Assembly: GCF_900116535.1 (NCBI RefSeq)
Contig: NZ_FPAU01000001.1
Coordinates: forward strand, 186,001-250,000
Length of the DNA stretch: 64,000 bases
Reading direction: 5' to 3'
DNA from: Kosakonia arachidis
GTDB lineage: Bacteria; Pseudomonadota; Gammaproteobacteria; Enterobacterales; Enterobacteriaceae
In this document: one piece after another, positions 43,044 to 50,660 of the stretch
Position numbering within the stretch: the stretch's first letter is position 1
Layout: the number at the start of each line of letters is the position of its first letter
Translations under genes and position numbers: made by a program
Notes under the pieces: generated by a model
Database searches by the model: none
What the model saw: the letters and a program-made list of their open reading frames with translations, nothing else
What the model was told of the DNA's origin: nothing

Positions 43044-44237
43044 TTAAGACTTCGGTTTTTCTGACTGACCGCCAGCCTGAGCTTGCTCTTTGTTGTCAGA
43101 GGTCACTTCCTGAACTTTAACCTGCATGCCTGGTTTGACTTTTTGTAAGCCAGCAATAATCACACGATCGCCGCTTTTCAGACCGTCAGTCACCAGCCAT
43201 TTGTCGCCAATGGCCTGGCTTGCGACGATATTACGGACTTCAACTTTATCGCCTTCACCCACCACCATCGCCGTTGCGTCGCCACGCGGCGTACGGGCAA
43301 CGCCCTGCTGTGGAACCAGCATGGCATTCGGGTTGACGCCTTCTTCCAGTTTGGCACGTACGAACATGCCTGGCAGCAAGGAGTGATTCGGGTTCGGGAA
43401 CACCGCGCGCAGAGTGATGGAACCGGTGGTCTGGTCTACCGTCACACCAGAGAACTCAAGCGTACCTTCCTGAGCGTATTGGACGCCGTCGTTGGTAATA
43501 AGCTGAACTTTCGCTTTGCCGTTCTCTTGCTTCAGGGTACCGTTCGCCATTTCCTGCTGCAGACGCAGAAAATCATTGCTGGACTGGGTAACGTCAACGT
43601 AAATCGGATCAAGCTGCTGCACGGTCGTCAGCGCAGTGGCTTGTCCGTTCTGTACCAGCGCGCCTTCAGTAAAGGTGGACGTTCCGATACGGCCGCTGAT
43701 GGGGGAGATAACTTTAGTATATGCCAGGTTGATGCGCGCGGTTTCTACTTCTGCTTTCGCCGCGACAACGGAAGCGTTAGCCTGCTGAGCATCCGACAGC
43801 GCAGTATCGTAATCCTGTTGGCTGATGTACTTGGTGCCCAACAGTTTCTGATAACGGTTGACGGTCATCTGAGCGATGTTAGCAGCCGCTTGCGCTTTCG
43901 CCAGATCGCCTTTTGCGCTGTCATAAGCTGCCTGATAAGTCGCGGGATCAATCTGATAGAGCGAGGCACCTGCTTCAACGTCACTACCTTCCGTGAAGTT
44001 GCGTTTCAAAATAATGCCGTTGACCTGAGGACGCACTTCCGCAATGCGAAAAGCCGTCGTTCTGCCTGGTAACTCAGTGGTGATGTGCAGAGGTTCAGTC
44101 TTGACCGTGACGACGCCTACTTCTGGCATCTGCCCCGCACCATGCTGAGCCGGTTTATCATCACAGCCTGTAAGCGCTAAGCTGCCCGAAAGCATCAGAA
44201 CGACCGCCAGAGGCGTAAACCCTCTGTTTTTGTTCAT
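43044..44237 (-). CDS. acrA: Periplasmic efflux adaptor AcrA
   Basis: AcrA is the membrane-fusion protein that links AcrB to TolC. ATG 44237 gives 397 residues, as in E. coli. A lipoprotein signal ends in LTGC with lipidated Cys25. The order is: beta-barrel and lipoyl parts, long alpha-hairpin (DSAKGDLAKAQAAANIAQMTVNRYQKLLGTKYISQQDYDTALSDAQQANASV), second lipoyl half (NLAYTKVISPISGRIG), then barrel and membrane-proximal domain. GAGGT precedes the start. The in-frame upstream extension of 20 codons runs into the promoter. It is repressed by divergent AcrR. Confidence 0.98.
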   Translation of the reverse strand: MNKNRGFTPLAVVLMLSGSLALTGCDDKPAQHGAGQMPEVGVVTVKTEPLHITTELPGRTTAFRIAEVRPQVNGIILKRNFTEGSDVEAGASLYQIDPATYQAAYDSAKGDLAKAQAAANIAQMTVNRYQKLLGTKYISQQDYDTALSDAQQANASVVAAKAEVETARINLAYTKVISPISGRIGTSTFTEGALVQNGQATALTTVQQLDPIYVDVTQSSNDFLRLQQEMANGTLKQENGKAKVQLITNDGVQYAQEGTLEFSGVTVDQTTGSITLRAVFPNPNHSLLPGMFVRAKLEEGVNPNAMLVPQQGVARTPRGDATAMVVGEGDKVEVRNIVASQAIGDKWLVTDGLKSGDRVIIAGLQKVKPGMQVKVQEVTSDNKEQAQAGGQSEKPKS

Positions 44238-44327
44238 AAGTAAACCTCGAGTGTCCGATTTCAAATTGATCAATGGATCAATGGCCCAAAAACCCATTGC
44301 TGCGTTTATATTATGGTCGTGCTATGG

Positions 44328-44351
44328 TACAAACATTCACAAATGTATGTA
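44328..44351. promoter_or_regulatory. AcrR operator between acrA and acrR
   Basis: A 24-bp dyad beginning TACAAACATT and ending AATGTATGTA. It matches the E. coli AcrR operator with a single change and lies 90 bp upstream of acrA and 29 bp upstream of acrR. AcrR bound here would repress acrAB and itself. Confidence 0.9.
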
Positions 44352-44379
44352 AGTCTGATTCCTGTAAATTCACCAACAT

Positions 44380-45033
44380 ATGGCACGAAAAACCAAACAA
44401 CAGGCGCTGGAGACGCGACAGCATATTCTCGATGTCGCCATACGCTTGTTTTCCCAACAGGGCGTTTCCTCTACTTCGTTGGCTGACATTGCGCAGGCGG
44501 CAGGCGTGACTCGCGGCGCGATTTACTGGCACTTCAAAAATAAGTCAGATTTGTTTAGTGAAATTTGGAAACTATCAGAGTCCAGTATTGGCGATCTTGA
44601 GCTTGAGTATCAGGCAAAATTCCCTGGCGATCCACTCTCAGTATTAAGAGAAATATTGGTTTATATCCTTGAAGCAACAGTTGTTGAAGAGCGGCGGCGA
44701 TTAATGATGGAGATCATTTTTCACAAATGTGAGTTTGTCGGGGAAATGACCATTGTACAAGAAGCGCAGCGCAACCTGTCTCTCGAAAGTTATGATCGAA
44801 TCGAACATACGCTTGCCCAGTGTATTCAGGCAAAATTGCTGCCCGCCAATTTACTCACCCGCCGCGTGGCGGTATTAATGCGCGCCTATATTTCCGGCAT
44901 TATGGAAAACTGGCTGTTTGCGCCGCAATCTTTCGATTTGAAAAGTGAAGCGCGTGCTTACGTGGCCATCCTGTTGGAGATGTGCCAACTCTGCCCGACG
45001 CTTCAGGCTGACCAGGGGGCCGTCAGCGCCTGA
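44380..45033 (+). CDS. acrR: TetR-family repressor AcrR
   Basis: AcrR is a 217-residue TetR-family repressor of acrAB that releases DNA on binding drugs and dyes. The N-terminal HTH is intact ([48 protein letters not shown]). The ligand pocket helices follow ([12 protein letters not shown]). It is divergent from acrA with the operator between. There is no truncation or disrupted HTH, so acrAB should be under normal repression. Confidence 0.97.
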   Translation: MARKTKQQALETRQHILDVAIRLFSQQGVSSTSLADIAQAAGVTRGAIYWHFKNKSDLFSEIWKLSESSIGDLELEYQAKFPGDPLSVLREILVYILEATVVEERRRLMMEIIFHKCEFVGEMTIVQEAQRNLSLESYDRIEHTLAQCIQAKLLPANLLTRRVAVLMRAYISGIMENWLFAPQSFDLKSEARAYVAILLEMCQLCPTLQADQGAVSA

Positions 45034-45161
45034 CGACCAGAGCCGCCAGGATTTATCCTGGAGGCGATTCACTTTTCTAGGTTGTTGCATAACGGCGTGA
45101 TATTCTTGCGTTCGCGGCCACTCCGGCCGCCTTTCCCGTACAGAAAACGATCGCTCAAATT

Positions 45162-48100
45162 ATGTTGCATAACTACCACATGCGAAACACGCTCGCCGCT
45201 TTTGCCGCCGCTCTGTTCCTTCTCTTCGCAAGTCTGGTGAGTAACGTCGCCCTTGCGCAGACCTCGAACGATTTACCTTCCCGCAGCGACGTTCAAAGCC
45301 AGCTTGATACGCTAAACAAACAAAAAACGCATACCGCGCAGGACAAACTGGTTATTCAGGATTTGACCGAGACGCTGGACACGCTCGATAAAATCGACCG
45401 CGTGAAGCAAGAAACCGCGCTGCTGAAGCAAAAAATTACCCAGGCACCGGATAAACTGCGCCAGGCAACCGATGCTCTGAATGCGCTAAGTGATAAAGAT
45501 AACGACGACGAAACGCGTAAAACGCTGGCATCTCTCTCTCTGCGTCAACTGGAGTCCCGAATCTCGCAATTGCTGGAAGATTTACAGTCTGCCCAGAATG
45601 ATTTATCGAACTACAACAGCCAATTGGTTTCTCTGCAAACGCAGCCCGAGCGCGTACAAAGCTCCATGTACTCCGCTTCCCAGCAGTTGCAGCAGATCCG
45701 CAACCGTCTGAACGGCACAGCGGCTGGCGAAGGTGCGCTGCGTCCTACCCAACAAACTCTTTTGCAGGTGCAACAGGCTTTGTTGAATGCGCAGATTGAG
45801 CAACTGCGCAAAAGCCTTGAAGGCAACACCACATTACAGGATACGCTGCAAAAACAACGCGATTATGTGACGGCGAACAGCAACCGCCTTGAGCATCAGT
45901 TGCAGTTGTTGCAGGAAGCGGTGAACAGCAAGCGTCTGACACTGACGGAAAAAACGGCTCAGGAAGCGGTAACGTCGGATGAAACGTCACGCATTCAGGC
46001 CAACCCGCTGGTGAAACAGGAACTGGATATTAATCATCAGCTAAGCCAGAAGCTGATTGCCGCCACGGAAAATGGCAACTCGTTGGTGCAGCAGAATATT
46101 AAGGTGAAAAACTGGCTCGATCGCGCTCTGCAATCCGAGCGCAACGTTAAAGAACAGATTTCGGTGCTGAAAGGCAGCCTGTTGTTATCGCGTATTTTGT
46201 ATCAGCAACAGCAGACATTGCCCTCGGCGGATGAGTTGGAAGATATGACCAACCGCATTGCAGATCTGCGTCTTGAACAGTTTGAAATCAACCAGCAGCG
46301 TGATGCGTTATTCCAGAGCGATACCTTTGTTGCCAAGCTGGAGGAAGGTCATTCCAGTGAAGTCAACGATGAAGTGCATGACGCACTGTTGCAGGTTGTG
46401 GATATGCGTCGTGAACTGCTCGATCAACTGAATAAACAGTTGGGCAATCAGTTGATGATGGCCATCAACCTGCAAGTTAACCAGCAGCAGTTAATGAGCG
46501 TGTCGAAAAGTCTGCAGGAAATTCTGACACAGCAGATCTTCTGGGTTAACAGCAATAAGCCAATGGACTGGGATTGGATCAAATCCTTCCCTCAGGCGCT
46601 GCATGACCAAATCAAAGCCATGAAGATCACCGGCAATTGGGAGAAAGCCTGGCCTGCAGTCGCCATCGCGTTCCTTGCAGGGCTACCGTTGCTGCTGATT
46701 GCCGGGCTTATCCGCTGGCGTTTGCGCTGGCTGAAAGATTATCAAGCGAAGCTGGCGGCGCAGGTTGGACAACTGCGTAACGACAGCCAGTTGCATACGC
46801 CGAAAGCGATTCTAATCGATCTTCTCCGTGCGCTGCCGGTGTGCCTGATTATTCTGGCCATCGGCCTGATCCTGCTGACTATGCAGCTTAACGTTAGTGA
46901 ATTGCTGTGGGCGTTCAGTAAAAAACTAACATTGTTCTGGCTGGTATTCGGCCTGTGCTGGAAAGTCCTGGAGAAAAATGGTGTCGCCGTCAGCCACTTT
47001 AATATGTCCCCCCAGCTTACCAGCCACTGGCGGCGGCAAATTGTGCGCATCAGCCTGGCGTTATTGCCGTTGCACTTCTGGTCGGTCATTTCCGAACTCT
47101 CTCCGCTGCATCTGATGGATGACGTGCTGGGGCAGTTTATCATCCTGTTTAATCTGCTGGTAATCACCTGCCTGGTCTGGCCGATGTCCCGTGAAAGCTG
47201 GCGCGACAAAGAGTCTCACGCCATTCGCCTGGCAACCATTACCGTGCTGGCAATAGTGCCGATAGCGCTTATGGTGCTGACCGCGACGGGGTATTTCTAT
47301 ACTACGCTTCGTCTTTCCGGGCGCTGGATCGAAACCGTCTATCTGGTGATTATCTGGAACCTGCTTTACCAGACGGTTCTGCGTGGTCTCAGTGTGGCCG
47401 CCCGACGTATTGCCTATCGCCGTGCGTTAGCGCGTCGGCAGAATATGGTAAAAGAGGGGGTCGAAGGCGCTGAACCCCAGGAAGAGCCGACCATCGCGCT
47501 GGAACAGGTTAACCAGCAAACTCTGCGTATTACGATGCTGGTGATGGTAGCGCTGTTTGGCGTGATGTTCTGGGCGATTTGGTCAGATCTGATCACGGTA
47601 TTTGCCTACCTCGACAGCATAACACTGTGGCACTACAACGGTAACGAAGCGGGCACTGCGGTAATGAAGAGCGTAACGCTTGGCAGTCTGCTGTTTGCGA
47701 TGATTGTTTTTGTTGTGTCATGGGCACTAATCCGCAACTTGCCGGGTTTGCTGGAGGTGCTGATCCTCTCCAGGCTCAATATGCGGCAGGGCTCTTCGTA
47801 TGCTGTGACGACGATCCTGAACTACGTCATCATCGCCGTCGGGGCGTTGGTGGTGTTCGGCTCGCTTGGTGTCTCGTGGGATAAACTGCAATGGCTGGCT
47901 GCGGCACTATCGGTTGGTTTAGGTTTCGGCTTACAGGAAATTTTCGGTAACTTTGTCTCCGGTCTGATTATCCTGTTCGAACGTCCGGTGCGTATCGGCG
48001 ATACCGTGACTATCGGCACTTTCTCGGGAACAGTGAGTAAGATCCGCATCCGTGCGACCACCATTACCGACTTTGACCGCAAAGAGGTGATCATTCCGAA

Positions 48101-48518
48101 CAAGGCGTTTGTTACCGAGCGTCTGATCAACTGGTCGCTCTCTGATACTATTACCCGTGTGGTGATCCGCCTCGGCGTGGCGTACGGTTCCGATCTGGAT
48201 AAAGTGAAAAAAGTACTGCTGAAAGCGGCGATGGAGCACCCAAAAGTGATGCACGATCCAGAGCCGTCGGTGTTCTTCACTACCTTCGGTGCCAGTACGC
48301 TGGATCATGAACTGCGTCTGTATGTACGTGAATTGCGCGATCGAAGCTACACGGTTGATGAACTGAACCGCGCCATTGACAAGCTGTGCCGCGAGAACAA
48401 TATTGATATCGCCTTTAACCAGCTCGAAGTTCACCTGCACAATGACAAGGGCGATGAGTTGACTGAAGTTAATCGTGAACTGAAAGGCGACGATCCAACG
48501 CCTTCTCAGGCGGGATAA
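45162..48518 (+). CDS. mscK: Potassium-dependent mechanosensitive channel MscK
   Basis: MscK (KefA) is a large inner-membrane mechanosensitive channel that opens under membrane tension and is gated by external potassium. The 1118 residues compare with 1120 in E. coli. A signal peptide is followed by a ~450-residue periplasmic coiled-coil domain rich in Gln and Leu. A multi-helix membrane region (~495-880) comes next, and then the C-terminal MscS-like channel. Its pore helix reads LSVGLGFGLQEIFGNFVSGLIILFERPVRIGD. ATG 45162 was taken; ATG 45180 (MRNTLAAF) is equally possible. Confidence 0.95.
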   Translation: MLHNYHMRNTLAAFAAALFLLFASLVSNVALAQTSNDLPSRSDVQSQLDTLNKQKTHTAQDKLVIQDLTETLDTLDKIDRVKQETALLKQKITQAPDKLRQATDALNALSDKDNDDETRKTLASLSLRQLESRISQLLEDLQSAQNDLSNYNSQLVSLQTQPERVQSSMYSASQQLQQIRNRLNGTAAGEGALRPTQQTLLQVQQALLNAQIEQLRKSLEGNTTLQDTLQKQRDYVTANSNRLEHQLQLLQEAVNSKRLTLTEKTAQEAVTSDETSRIQANPLVKQELDINHQLSQKLIAATENGNSLVQQNIKVKNWLDRALQSERNVKEQISVLKGSLLLSRILYQQQQTLPSADELEDMTNRIADLRLEQFEINQQRDALFQSDTFVAKLEEGHSSEVNDEVHDALLQVVDMRRELLDQLNKQLGNQLMMAINLQVNQQQLMSVSKSLQEILTQQIFWVNSNKPMDWDWIKSFPQALHDQIKAMKITGNWEKAWPAVAIAFLAGLPLLLIAGLIRWRLRWLKDYQAKLAAQVGQLRNDSQLHTPKAILIDLLRALPVCLIILAIGLILLTMQLNVSELLWAFSKKLTLFWLVFGLCWKVLEKNGVAVSHFNMSPQLTSHWRRQIVRISLALLPLHFWSVISELSPLHLMDDVLGQFIILFNLLVITCLVWPMSRESWRDKESHAIRLATITVLAIVPIALMVLTATGYFYTTLRLSGRWIETVYLVIIWNLLYQTVLRGLSVAARRIAYRRALARRQNMVKEGVEGAEPQEEPTIALEQVNQQTLRITMLVMVALFGVMFWAIWSDLITVFAYLDSITLWHYNGNEAGTAVMKSVTLGSLLFAMIVFVVSWALIRNLPGLLEVLILSRLNMRQGSSYAVTTILNYVIIAVGALVVFGSLGVSWDKLQWLAAALSVGLGFGLQEIFGNFVSGLIILFERPVRIGDTVTIGTFSGTVSKIRIRATTITDFDRKEVIIPNKAFVTERLINWSLSDTITRVVIRLGVAYGSDLDKVKKVLLKAAMEHPKVMHDPEPSVFFTTFGASTLDHELRLYVRELRDRSYTVDELNRAIDKLCRENNIDIAFNQLEVHLHNDKGDELTEVNRELKGDDPTPSQAG

Positions 48519-48548
48519 ATCCTGTCGATCCTCTCCCCCACAGGCGCT

Positions 48549-48579
48549 GTCTTTTGATCAGATGACCCGATCAAGAGAC
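48549..48579. terminator. Hairpin between convergent mscK and rsmS
   Basis: GTCTTTTGATC (48549-48559) and GATCAAGAGAC (48569-48579) form an 11-bp stem with one wobble pair. It lacks a long T-run. Confidence 0.5.
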
Positions 48580-48596
48580 AACCAGTGGGAAGGGGA

Positions 48597-48740
48597 TCAC
48601 GCCTCAAGTTTCTTCTCAAAATCACGCTTGACTATCTCCAGCGCTTTCAGCACAACGTCTGGTGCAATCTCATGTTGTTCCAGTAACATGATCAGATCCA
48701 CGGCCAGCTTGATCTCCTCCGGGGCACTTTCCAGCGACAT
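48597..48740 (-). CDS. rsmS: Pleiotropic regulatory protein RsmS (YbaM)
   Basis: A 47-residue protein reading [20 protein letters not shown] ... [12 protein letters not shown]. coli YbaM has 53 residues; the C terminus is shorter here, but the core is conserved. GAGGAGAG precedes the ATG at 48740. It lies 14 bp downstream of priC on the same strand, so they form one unit. In Pectobacterium the homologue RsmS affects secreted enzymes and virulence; its role here is not known. Confidence 0.88.
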   Translation of the reverse strand: MSLESAPEEIKLAVDLIMLLEQHEIAPDVVLKALEIVKRDFEKKLEA

Positions 48741-48754
48741 TCTCTCTCCTCGGT

Positions 48755-49282
48755 TTAGCGGGTTAAGCGCGCCAGCACGCGCTCAATATTGTCCAGCGCC
48801 TGGCGGCAACGGGCGAGTCTGCCAGCCAGTACCTCCACTTCTTTATGCAGTTGCTGCTGCTCAACCAGTGTGCTGACGGCGTTTAGGCGTTGCTCGCGCA
48901 CCTGTTTCATTGCCAGCAGACGACGCTCATACTCCTGATGTTGCAAACGCCTGCGCTGCCAGCGTGCAATGCCTGGCGATGCATGATCCCACTCGCGCAG
49001 CGGCCAGACAGCGCTTTCACGCGTGAGAGCGGCGATTTGCGCGGTCAGGCGCTCCGCCAGCCAGGTAACCTGATCCAGATGGTTGCCCTCTACGGCGCGG
49101 TGCAGCGCCGCCAGATTAGCCGCAGCCTCATCCAGACAGGACTGCATCAACGTGCTGCGGGTCTGGAAAAGCTGACGGTCAAAACGAGCGCTGATCGTCG
49201 CATGCTGCGCCAGAGGCGCGGCCAACTGGCGTAATTTATCCATTTGCTGCTCCAGCGCGTCCAAAAGCGCGGCCTTTTTCAC
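48755..49282 (-). CDS. priC: Primosomal replication protein N'' (PriC)
   Basis: PriC helps reload DnaB at stalled forks independently of PriA. The 175 residues from GTG 49282 equal E. coli. The helical protein has the conserved segments [22 protein letters not shown] and [24 protein letters not shown] was chosen because GGAGGAAG lies 6 nt upstream and the family starts (V/M)K(K/T)AALL; the ATG eight codons upstream (49306) is a poorer alternative. It is divergent from ybaN. Confidence 0.93.
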   Translation of the reverse strand: MKKAALLDALEQQMDKLRQLAAPLAQHATISARFDRQLFQTRSTLMQSCLDEAAANLAALHRAVEGNHLDQVTWLAERLTAQIAALTRESAVWPLREWDHASPGIARWQRRRLQHQEYERRLLAMKQVREQRLNAVSTLVEQQQLHKEVEVLAGRLARCRQALDNIERVLARLTR

Positions 49283-49346
49283 GTCTCTTCCTCCGGTAAA
49301 TATCACTCTGTTATATTAACCGTTCATTATGCTGATGAAGTGCGCT

Positions 49347-49837
49347 ATGCAACGGACTATTTTACTCATCATTGGTTGGTTGGCGGTAGTGCTTGGTACG
49401 CTTGGCGTGGTTCTGCCGCTTCTGCCGACACTTTGTTGACCTTCGCCGTTTCTCTGTATCTGGTGACGATTTGGTGGGTGCGTGTGTTGCTGCTAGTGAT
49501 GCTGTCTGGTCTGCTGCTATTTATACCCGTCATACTTCAAGTTGCATGTGCGTTGGCTTTTTTATTCGGCTCATCCCTGAGCCTTACCCCTTCGGGGCCG
49601 CTGCTTACAGCGTTCAAATCTGCTCCCGGCAGATTTGTCGCTCACCCCAGTCACTTACTGAAGTAAGCTCCTGGGGATTACTGAGAGACATCCTGTCTCT
49701 CACCGGAGGCCAACCTTCGGTTGGGCAAATTCGTTCCCGACGAATTTGTCGCTGCGTTGCCGCCTTCCTGCAACTCGAATTATTTAGGGTATATGTGGCG
49801 TATTCCGGTGATTGATGCAAAACAACAAAAACCATAA
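49347..49837 (+). pseudogene. ybaN: YbaN inner-membrane protein, disrupted by deletion and ERIC insertion
   Basis: The start reads MQRTILLIIGWLAVVLGTLG then VVLPLLPT, as in E. coli YbaN, and then hits TGA after two more codons. The sequence resumes in another frame with LLTFAVSLYLVTIWWVRVLL, so about 53 codons (E. coli residues 29-81) are deleted out of frame. Further on, the last part is split: LLLF is followed by a 268-bp repeat, then MWRIPVIDAKQQKP and the stop. Removing the repeat and one TA restores CTA TTT ATG TGG in frame. E. coli YbaN has 125 residues. The gene is clearly non-functional. Confidence 0.9.
49524..49791. repeat. Expanded ERIC (IRU) element inserted in ybaN
   Basis: The ends TACCCGTCATACTTCAAG and TTCGAGTTGCAGG..GGGTA on opposite strands, and the core CTCACCCCAGTCACTTACTG..AGTAAGCTCCTGGGGAT, identify an ERIC repeat. 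It is flanked by TA duplications (49522-49523, 49792-49793), the usual ERIC target. The standard ERIC is about 127 bp; this one has extra sequence on both sides of the core. Perfect or near-perfect hairpins follow one another at 49568-49583, 49587-49597, 49615-49637, 49682-49702, 49710-49724 and 49726-49748. Confidence 0.88.
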
Positions 49838-49988
49838 ACCGCAGTAATGACAGTTGCAATTGTGGCGCACAGTCAGTAAATTCGGGCGTTTTCGAGCACG
49901 GGTACGGCTGATTAAATGTTAATCAGTAGTTACATAAAGTGTAAACGCGTGTACCGTGAGTAATACCGTTTCTATCAGGCAAAAATCC

Positions 49989-50540
49989 ATGACAGCGACT
50001 GCGCAGCAGCTTGAATTTCTTAAAAACAGCATCAAAAGCATTCAGGATTATCCGAAGCCGGGCATTCTGTTCCGTGATGTCACCAGTTTGCTGGAAGATC
50101 CGCAAGCCTATGCTCTTAGCATTGAATTGCTGGTTGAGCGTTATAAAAACGCGGGCATAACCAAAGTAGTGGGAACCGAAGCGCGTGGCTTCCTTTTCGG
50201 CGCACCGGTTGCGCTGGGGCTGGGTGTTGGCTTTGTGCCGGTGCGTAAGCCGCGTAAATTGCCGCGAGAAACCATTGCCGAGAGCTATGAACTGGAGTAC
50301 GGCACTGACCAGTTAGAGATCCATGTTGATGCGATCAAACCGGGCGACAAAGTGCTGATGATCGACGATCTGCTGGCAACCGGCGGCACCATCGAAGCCA
50401 CGGTGAAACTGATTCGCCGTCTGGGCGGTGAGGTGAACGACGCGGCATTCATCATTAATCTGTTCGATCTTGGCGGTGAAAAACGCCTCGAAAAACTGGG
50501 TATTAACTGCTATAGCCTGGTGCCGTTCCCGGGACATTAA
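49989..50540 (+). CDS. apt: Adenine phosphoribosyltransferase
   Basis: Apt salvages adenine with PRPP to AMP. ATG 49989 gives 183 residues, as in E. coli. The PRPP-binding motif is [13 protein letters not shown], and the adenine-side segment is [27 protein letters not shown]. Position 5 of the flexible loop is unusual: [11 protein letters not shown] instead of the family-typical VRKPGKLP, caused by CGT for a glycine codon. An upstream GTG (49956) would add 11 residues without support. A hairpin follows. Confidence 0.95.
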   Translation: MTATAQQLEFLKNSIKSIQDYPKPGILFRDVTSLLEDPQAYALSIELLVERYKNAGITKVVGTEARGFLFGAPVALGLGVGFVPVRKPRKLPRETIAESYELEYGTDQLEIHVDAIKPGDKVLMIDDLLATGGTIEATVKLIRRLGGEVNDAAFIINLFDLGGEKRLEKLGINCYSLVPFPGH

Positions 50541-50554
50541 TGCCATCTCCGCTT

Positions 50555-50588
50555 CTTCATCCCTCTGGCCTGCGCCTGAGGGATGAAG
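50555..50588 (+). terminator. Hairpin after apt
   Basis: CTTCATCCCTC (50555-50565) and GAGGGATGAAG (50578-50588) form a perfect 11-bp stem. The T-run is poor (TGTATTAAC), so termination may be partial and dnaX partly co-transcribed. Confidence 0.6.
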
Positions 50589-50660
50589 TGTATTAACAGC
50601 ATGTGCTGTGTTAGCATTATTCCTTCGTAAATTCACCTTCCAGCGTTTCAGAGCCTGCCA

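Noticed and set aside
50594-50611. Palindrome ACAGCATGTGCTGT before dnaX considered as a LexA box
   Set aside because: LexA needs CTGT..ACAG. Here the halves are in the reverse order, and dnaX is not an SOS gene.
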